Shown piece by piece: positions 57,353 to 64,000 of a DNA stretch of 64,000 bases. Both the position numbers and the translations under genes were made by a program. The notes beneath the pieces are model-generated. The model worked only from the letters and a program-made list of their open reading frames with translations. It ran no database searches and had not been told where the DNA came from. Position 1 is the first letter of the stretch. Each line of letters starts with the position of its first letter. This DNA is from Sciurus carolinensis. Taxonomy: Eukaryota; Chordata; Mammalia; Rodentia; Sciuridae. Location: NCBI RefSeq assembly GCF_902686445.1, contig NC_062214.1:57199177-57263176 (forward strand), in the 5' to 3' direction.

Positions 57353-58316
57353 TTCCTGGAATTGAGAAAATCTTTGCCACACACACTTCAGATAGCGCAT
57401 TAATCTCCAGAATCTATAAAGAACTCAAAAAACTTTATACCAAGAATACAAATAACCCAATCAACACATGGGCTAAGGAAATGAACAGACACTTCACAGA
57501 AGAAGATCTACAAGTAATCAACAGATATATGAAAAAATGTTCAACATCTCTAGTAATAAGAGAAATGCAAATCAAAACCACCCTAAGATTCCATCTCACC
57601 CCAATTAGAATGGTGATTATCAAGAATACAAGCAACAACAGGTGTTGGCGAGGATGTGGGGAGAAAGGTACATTCATACATTGCTGGTGGGACTGCAAAT
57701 TAGTGCAGCCACTCTGGAAAGCAGTATGGAGATTCCTCAGAAAACTTGGAATGGAACCACCATTTGACCCAGCTATCCCACTCCTTGGCCTATACCCAAA
57801 GGACTTAAAATCAGCATACTACAGAGATACAGTCACATCAATGTTCATAGCTGCTCAATTCACAATAGCCAGATTGTGGAACCAACCTAGATGCCCATCA
57901 ATTGATGAATGGATAAAGAAACTGTGGCATATAAATACAATGGAATATTACTCAGCCATAAAGAAAAATAAAATTATGGCATTTGCAGACAAATGGATGA
58001 AATAGGAGAATATCATGCTAAGTGAGATAAGCCAATTCCAAAAAGCCAAAGGACTAATGATCTCTCTGATAAACTGATGATGATACATAATGGGGGGTGG
58101 GAGGGAGTCAAGAACTGGAGAAGGATGGATTGTATATAGGAAAAAGAGGGGTGGAAAGGGTGGGGGGAAGGAAAAATATCAGAATGGGACAAACATCATT
58201 ACCCTATGTACATGTATGATTACACAAATGGTATGACTCTACTTCATGTACAACCAGAGAAACAAGTTGTACCCCATTTGTTTACAATTAATCAAAATAA
58301 ATAAATTATTTTAAAA
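57353..58316 (+). mobile_element. L1 'B', sense segment with 3'UTR and tail
   Basis: Sense ORF2 C-terminal 220 codons, then the 3'UTR ('gggacaaacatcattaccct', 'gtaccccatttgtttacaat') and an A-rich end. L1 sequence between the RT start and about 220 codons before the ORF2 end is missing at the junction with the inverted segment. The right target duplication aattaataaatt (58316-58327) matches aatcaataaatg (56407-56418) at 10 of 12 bases. Confidence 0.85.
57356..58005 (+). pseudogene. L1 ORF2 C-terminal fragment
   Basis: An open frame of about 215 L1 codons: [56 protein letters not shown], the cysteine-rich [21 protein letters not shown] (split here: [12 protein letters not shown], then HCWWDC), [30 protein letters not shown], then ...ADKWMK and a stop. 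Other copies read on through LENIMLSE, so a substitution (AAATAG in place of AAATTG) created a nonsense codon. The first codons derive from the inverted segment. Best-preserved ORF2 fragment in the window, still lacking endonuclease and RT in frame. Confidence 0.88.
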
Positions 58317-58327
58317 ATTAATAAATT

Positions 58328-58920
58328 AGATGAACTCAAACTAAAAAGCTTTTTCTCAGTAAAGTATACAATCAATAATGTGAGAGAGCCCACAGAGTGG
58401 GAGAAAATCTTTTCCATACACACTTCAGATAGAGCACTTATCTCCAAAATTTATGAAGAACTTACAAAACTTTACACCAAAAATACAAAGAATCCAATCA
58501 ATGAATGAGCCAAGGAACTGGACACTTTACAGAAGAAGACACACAGGTAATTAATAAATACACGAAAAAGTGTTTAACATCTCAAGTAATTAGAGAAATG
58601 CAAATTAAAATAACTCTAAGATTTCATCTCACCCCAATTAGAATGGCGATTATCAAGAACACAAACAATAATAGATGTTGGCATGGATGTGGAGAAAAAG
58701 GAACACTCACACATTGCTGGTGGGGCTGCAAATTAGTGCAGCCACTCTGGAAAGCGGTGTGGAGATTCCTTAGAAAACTTGGAATGGAACCACCATTTGA
58801 CCTAGCTATCCCACTCCTTGGCCTGTACCCAAAGGAATTAAAATCAGCATATCACAGTGATGCAGCCACATCAATGTTCATAGCTGCTCAATTCATAATA
58901 GCCAGATTGTGGAACCAACG
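58328..58920 (+). mobile_element. L1 'A', inverted 5' segment, right piece
   Basis: Sense ORF2 from LKSFFSVKYT through [39 protein letters not shown] and [12 protein letters not shown] to ARLWNQ, where L1 homology stops at 58920 without a 3'UTR or tail. A normal L1 cannot end there, but the inverted arm of a twin-primed minus-strand L1 does. Its end (LWNQ) lies about ten codons upstream of where the minus-strand part begins (KLWYN). The open frame (58505-58987) runs past the L1 end into unrelated codons. Confidence 0.78.
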
Positions 58921-58990
58921 GAGATGGCCCTGCCCTTTGTTACTCTCCAGTTCTCCCATCTATGTATCTTTTAGCATTTATAGATAAACA
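58921..58990 (-). repeat. Older L1 3' end, host of the nest, right part
   Basis: 'gatggccctgccctttgtta' and 'ttctcccatctatgtatctt' resemble the sequence that follows the 3' end in the copy at 22690-22740 ('catggccttcttcctctact', 'tttcccatctatttttatg'), so the host L1 seems to resume here. Confidence 0.45.
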
Positions 58991-61900
58991 TTCATCTCTA
59001 TTGATACTTTCTTCACGACCTGTTTCTGTCCTGGATCTGCTTGACTTGCAACCCACTGCTCCTCCTCCTGCACACCTGTATCACTCTTCAGGTCACTTTG
59101 GGAGAGGAGTAGGAAGCTGGAAGCCAGGGCAGTGTGGCCCCAGCTCTCTACCTGAGAATATATCCCCAGCAGTGACCATTTAGTCTCCAACTCCCAGCAC
59201 ATCAACCGCCTCTGCTTAAATCCTGCTCAGTGATCCTAGCTGCTCGGCTTTGGAATACTTCTTTTCCCTTCTCTTTCATCCTTGTGTGGAAGACCACTAA
59301 ATTCTGTTGTAACACATCTACTTCAATACAGTTTCCTCAGGTTTAAGTATGAATTTTTAAAGAACTTTTTTTTGGAGTTTGAGGTTAAGCCCTGAAATAC
59401 TCTGATTATCATCTGGTCCTGCCCATCTTGACATTGTCTCAGCCTTATTCCAGGTGCCCCGCCAGTGCCCTCACAAGCAGACAACCTTCCCCCAAACCAG
59501 GATAGCCCTTGTCCCATGGGGCCTGTGATGAACATTGGTGCAAGGCTGTCACCAGTCCTACTTTCATCCTTTAAGAACCCGAACTGATGGACAGGTAGCA
59601 GGCATACTTTGAAGCCTGTCTTAAAAGTCCCATTTGCAGGCTCCCACACAAAAGCATTACAGACACAGCTTCATGTGATCCTCACTCGAGCCCTGGGGGA
59701 AGATGCTGTGGCACTGTTTTCTCCAGAGGCATATAGAGCTCAGCTCTGCTTTCCCGTTAGACCTGTGCATTCACTCCTGTGTGACTTCTGCTCCCTGGCA
59801 TAGGCTACCCCTCTTTCTGAAGCACTCTCTTGTCCTAACCCCACTTACACACCTTTCTTCCAACAGCCCTTGCTCTGAGAAGCTTTCTACCTCAGAGTCC
59901 CTTTAACTCTGAACTTGAAGAGCAGTGGTTTGCTGATTGGTTTTTCCAGAGAATATTATATTCAACTGACAACGTCGTTTTTGCAAGTGCATAAAAGCAC
60001 TCCTCCACTTAAAAGCTGCCACCCCAGTCTTCCTGCAGTCAGGCAGTGAGGCAGCAAGGGGCTACAGAGAACAGAGTCAGAAAGAGACTTTTCAAAACCA
60101 CAAATTCTCTAGGTCAAAATTTTCTAACCACAAACGTGTAAGGTTTGTGGCCCAAGTAATGGACTCTGAATCACACTTGAAGCATCAAAGTTTGAAAATG
60201 ATTTATTCTGCCACAATTTTGTTTTTGCAAAACTTGTTATAAATCAGGATAGATGTGGAGACATGCACCTTGTACATATTTTGTTTTATTTTGCAAAGTC
60301 AGAGATAACGTCCTGCTTTTATCTCCTCATTGCTCCTTCAGTACTGCTCTTGTAGCAGGTGCCTACAGGACCATTGATGCTTCTTTGGAGAAGGACATCT
60401 GGGGTTTAAGTGAACACTTGCTGCTTTAGACAGTCCAGTATTTGCCCCTTTTGCTTGGTAAGAGCATGCCCTCATCTCTGGGAAATTCCCTGTTTCTCTA
60501 CTGTGCAATCTTGGTGGGATAGGAAATTAGGATCTTCTACCCAATTCTAGACAAGGAATGCACCTGTGATCTGAGTTAGGCTAATTTATTATCATCATTG
60601 AACAGAATAACCACTGTTCAGTAAGAATGGAATTCTTTCAATATTCTTATCAAGTTACTCCTTCTGTCTGGGCCCTGGATTTGCTTTGATTTCCACCCAT
60701 TTTTTCCCCTGGTTCACCAGGCTTTCAAGTCTGTGACTAACCTATCTACAGCCCAATAATTTCCTTTTGTTTTACGTTAAACCCAGAGTCTGTTCCTCTT
60801 CCTCACATCCAAAGAACCCTGACTATTAATGTATCCATCCTAAGTATTTCAGCTTTCAGTGCCTAAGCAGAGACAAATCTCAGAATCTTGGAAAAGTAAA
60901 TACATCCTAGAAGCCAGCTTGCTTTATGTAATCCAGATGACTTGATATTCTTATTGGAAAATATTTGCTGGGAAGTTGAACCAGTGACCAACTACTTTTA
61001 AGCAGTGTGCAACCTGTACAACCATATGTGGTGGCCTGGAAAATTCCATGCATTTCGGGGAGCAGCTTGTGTTTAATCCAATTCAGTGGTGCAACTAGTC
61101 CAGCCCAGAGAAGGTGTGAAAAGGAATAGGTCCAAACTATGTGACCCAATTGGAAGTAAAATTTGGAAGAATAATTTGGCTGAGCTTTGATGGATACCAC
61201 TCCAAGAGAAATGTTTTAAAGATAAAGGACTGTACTGGCCCTGTAACAAGAGCATAGGGGAGTGAAAATGGGCTGAGGTGCTTATCAACAATTAGGCATT
61301 TGATGGGTTTCCTTCTGGGACCCTGATGCCTTACTGCATGATTGCCACGCACAGTTGGGTCTGATGACTTGGCACATTAGGAACTGCCAAGGAGAGGTAG
61401 TTAATGGACAAGCAAATTTCTCCAAAAGATTGTCTTGCTGGCTTGCCTAGCACAGTCCATCAGGGTTATTATTGAATACAAGCACCAACAATCTGCTCTG
61501 CTTTACTAACAAGGTCATAGCCCCAAGGGCAACCAAGCCCTCCCCTAGAAGACTCATCCCAAAATGGACATTACCAGTTAAGTAAACAAAAGGTGTGGGT
61601 TTTCTGGGTGACTTGGGAAGCCCTTGGCCTGTGAACCTTTCACCTACATAAAGTACAACATGCAGCCACAGGGTTAGGTCATGGCCTCAGACAACACCAT
61701 CTGGGTGTTTTTACCACACTCTCAGAGATTCCCAAGGACACTCATCTGTGGGTGGCATCAGAGGGAGTGATGAACTTGCCCATTCTCTCTGATGGCAGCT
61801 TTATTTTTATGCCATTAAGTCTGCAAATGATGTCTCTGAGTCTATTTCCACTCAGACAGGATTATCATTTGTATGGTCAATGCGTCTTGTTTCAGGCCAA

Positions 61901-62615
61901 GCTTCTCATGCATGAAATGCATTGTCTTTCCCTTTAAGGAGTTTACTGCCTCAGTGACCTTTATTTGACAAAAAGGCTTTTTAATCCACAGCGCTGCCGC
62001 TTTCCTAAGTGTTTCTCCTCTGACTGGCAATATTGAGTGGACCATCCCTGTTGATGGGTGCTATTAAGACATGCTGTCTTTTGTATCGCATCAAAACTGG
62101 GCTCTTTTATTTACCTCTATTCCATCTCTTAAAAGTTGTCTTTAAGCGACAATGCGTGTACTTATATAGGATAATCACATTGGTATATATCAAGCGTGAC
62201 TACAGTAAGTTAAAGTGAGATGTAGAGTTCAGTTTATTTCTCCTGTTCACTCAGATCCCAGATGGGAACAGTTTGGGGTTAAAAGGTAATAAGAGTAAGC
62301 CCTCCAAAATTCCTCCTACGACTCTAAGGACCAGGATTGGATGATGTATTATTTGGCTTCCAGATTACTCCAGTGTTTTAGTGGGTGGGTATTGCAATGA
62401 AACCTTTGTTCCAAGCCCTCATTTAACATACAGAGATTTGTTTTCAGATCCCTGAACAGAACAGAGAAAACACCCGTGAATACTAAAGGGGATTGTGCTT
62501 TTCACCTATGGTCTGTTACCACAGGCAACCATTACTCTATAGAGGACTTGTGTGTTGCTGAGAGCACTAGCATCTCTTTAAAAATTAGTGTAGTGTGAAC
62601 AATTAGCATATGCAA
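58991..62615. other. Unique sequence
   Basis: No gene and no clear repeat family. Weak MIR-like text near 59660-59730 and weak L2-like text near 59780-59880 were not strong enough to list. Frames at 59323-59649 (minus, 108 codons) and 60907-61200 (minus, 97 codons) have no recognisable domain. Confidence 0.45.
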
Positions 62616-62619
62616 CCTG

Positions 62620-62790
62620 GCTTTTACCATTTACTCCATTTGTAACTTTGGATGAGTCACTTTCTTCCTCTAAGATGACATACACCATCAGTCAGCAGGA
62701 AGTTGGAGTAATGTAATATATGTAAAAGAACATTGTATAGTTTGTAGTTCCAAGTATAAGTTATTTTTAATACCATCATTTAGTCTCTAG
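62620..62790 (+). repeat. MIR SINE
   Basis: Sense MIR: 'taccatttactccatttgta', 'gatgagtcactttcttcctc', 'ggagtaatgtaatatatgta'. Confidence 0.55.
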
Positions 62791-62867
62791 AAAGGAGAAA
62801 ATAGATTCATGTTCTCTCAAATAGGCTTCTTTTCACTAACATTTGCCCAGAACTGCTAGGCATTTGA

Positions 62868-63030
62868 TGCTTGGTATTTATTTTTACCAGACATCCTATA
62901 AGACAGACATAATTATTCCTAGATTTTAATTGGGGAATCTTAGTGACCTAATAGGGAAAGTGAACCACACGTACTCACATGGCTTATATGTGACAGAACT
63001 GGGGTTGAACACAGGTTTCTCTGATCCTAT
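62868..63030 (-). repeat. MIR SINE
   Basis: Antisense MIR: 'acatcctataagacagacat', 'ggcttatatgtgacagaact' and 'ggggttgaacacaggtttct', the last equivalent to the B-box region in reverse. Forms an inverted pair with the MIR at 62620-62790. Confidence 0.65.
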
Positions 63031-63034
63031 GGCA

Positions 63035-64000
63035 TAAGGTTTGGTCTAATTATGGACAGCAGGCAAGCCAGACCCGGAAGTAGTGTCTCCTCCACTCCAC
63101 TGTGAGCACTTAGCGATCTTTCTTGATTAGATCAACAGTGCTTGAAGAAATATTAGCTCCTTATTGGATTAGTTTAGAAGAGTAAAAACACCACTCTGTA
63201 ACAGTATTAGGAATAAGGCTGACATGATAATGAAGGCAACATGATCAAAAGCAACCGAATTATCAAAAAAATTATCACTTTTAACAGAGAATTGTGACTA
63301 ATTAGACTTAGAATAGGAAATCAAATGAAAACGCACCAAGGCTCAATTTTCCATATGTGACCTTTTTAGGAGTGGGAACAAAAATTATTTTTAATTAATG
63401 TGATTCATCATTTCCCAGCATTTTGAGGTAACTGACTTTGTCTACGAGGGGGCTCTGGGGTGCTGCTCCAGGGTCCTTGGTGAGTTACTGTTGGCACATT
63501 TGACCATGGGAGATCTTCAGGAATCCTCCCCTCTGACTTGGGGACTTCCCCATCAGATTCAGTACAGGGAGAAGCCCATGGTCCCATTTGCTTGTGTATA
63601 TTTTCTTCTTTTCTTATTTATTTATCGATTTATTTTTCTGTGATTCTTTCCAAGCCTAAGTGGACCGGTTTCTGGTTCCATTAAAGTTCATTCCTCTAGC
63701 ATCTTGAAACTTTGGCCCCTTGTACACAGACAAGGCATAAATCAGAATCAGTTGCTTGTGTTTCCACTTGTGGAAACACTCTTTTCCCCAGCAGTTTGTG
63801 AGAACCGTATATCTCTCATTTAATCTGAATCTCCTTCTTCCCAGGAACCAAATGGGAGTCAGCCCACAGATTATCCTGGCCAACAAGAGCTGGGAGCATC
63901 ATTCTGTGCTCCATTTCTGAGTGTAGCTGCAAGAAGCTGTGAAATTACAGTCTTCTGGGCTTTCATTAATCCAGACACCTTCTCTCAGTCTTACACCTGA
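63035..64000. other. Unique sequence
   Basis: No gene or repeat recognised. Contains a homeodomain-type AT patch ('atttttaattaatgtg', about 63389) and a near-perfect 22-base palindrome at 63758-63779 made of inverted TTTCC/GGAAA arms. The window ends in unique DNA. Confidence 0.4.

Overview
This window reads as mammalian nuclear DNA without a host gene I can support. It is AT-rich, densely filled with interspersed repeats of several ages, and has no CpG-island-like block. Sciurid rodents (squirrel, ground squirrel or marmot group) fit best: there are composite SINEs made of a 7SL/B1-like part joined to a tRNA-derived ID part (clearest at 52563-52782, + strand), single ID copies, and a young L1 lineage whose 3' end recurs many times. 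The species call is an inference from repeat recognition, not from a database search. Every long open frame I examined is L1-derived, low-complexity, antisense to a repeat, or unrecognisable; I see no multi-exon gene, tRNA, rRNA or snRNA gene, or CRISPR array.

Layout. 0-20 kb: unique DNA with old MIR and L2 fragments, an LTR (1690-2105), microsatellites, composite SINE pieces, and from 14.84 to 17.04 kb the 5' half of an L1 (5'UTR plus start of ORF1, minus strand) that lacks its 3' half, followed directly by a solo LTR in the same orientation. 20.5-28.8 kb: a stack of nested LINEs. An old minus-strand L1 is interrupted by two younger L1 pieces, by a MER20 DNA transposon that itself received a short polyadenylated retro-insert, and by a third L1 piece. 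28.8-38.4 kb: mostly unique DNA with scattered MIR and L2, including a good L2 reverse-transcriptase remnant on the + strand (35.0-35.7 kb). 38.5-41.5 kb: three successive L1 pieces, the last with a 5' inversion. 41.5-55.3 kb: unique DNA, a long polypyrimidine tract, an MLT1-type LTR carrying an ID SINE, an MSTA-like MaLR LTR, a second copy of the LTR family seen at 20.8 kb, MIRs, and long minus-strand L2 remnants. 55.8-59.0 kb: three L1s nested in one another, two of them 5'-inverted. 59-64 kb: mostly unique DNA.

The window therefore records retrotransposition history rather than a pathway. The best-supported unusual structures are the L1 inversions typical of twin priming (40.5-41.5 kb, and a nested pair at 55.9-58.9 kb), the retro-insert with a target-site duplication inside MER20, the 3'-less L1 at 14.8-17.0 kb, and a 65-base direct repeat at 29.2 and 29.96 kb with no evident repeat family. 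I did not find a previously undescribed biological system. The candidate regulatory palindromes are reported as weak leads only. Repeat family names are from memory of consensus sequences; boundaries are approximate unless a target-site duplication is named.
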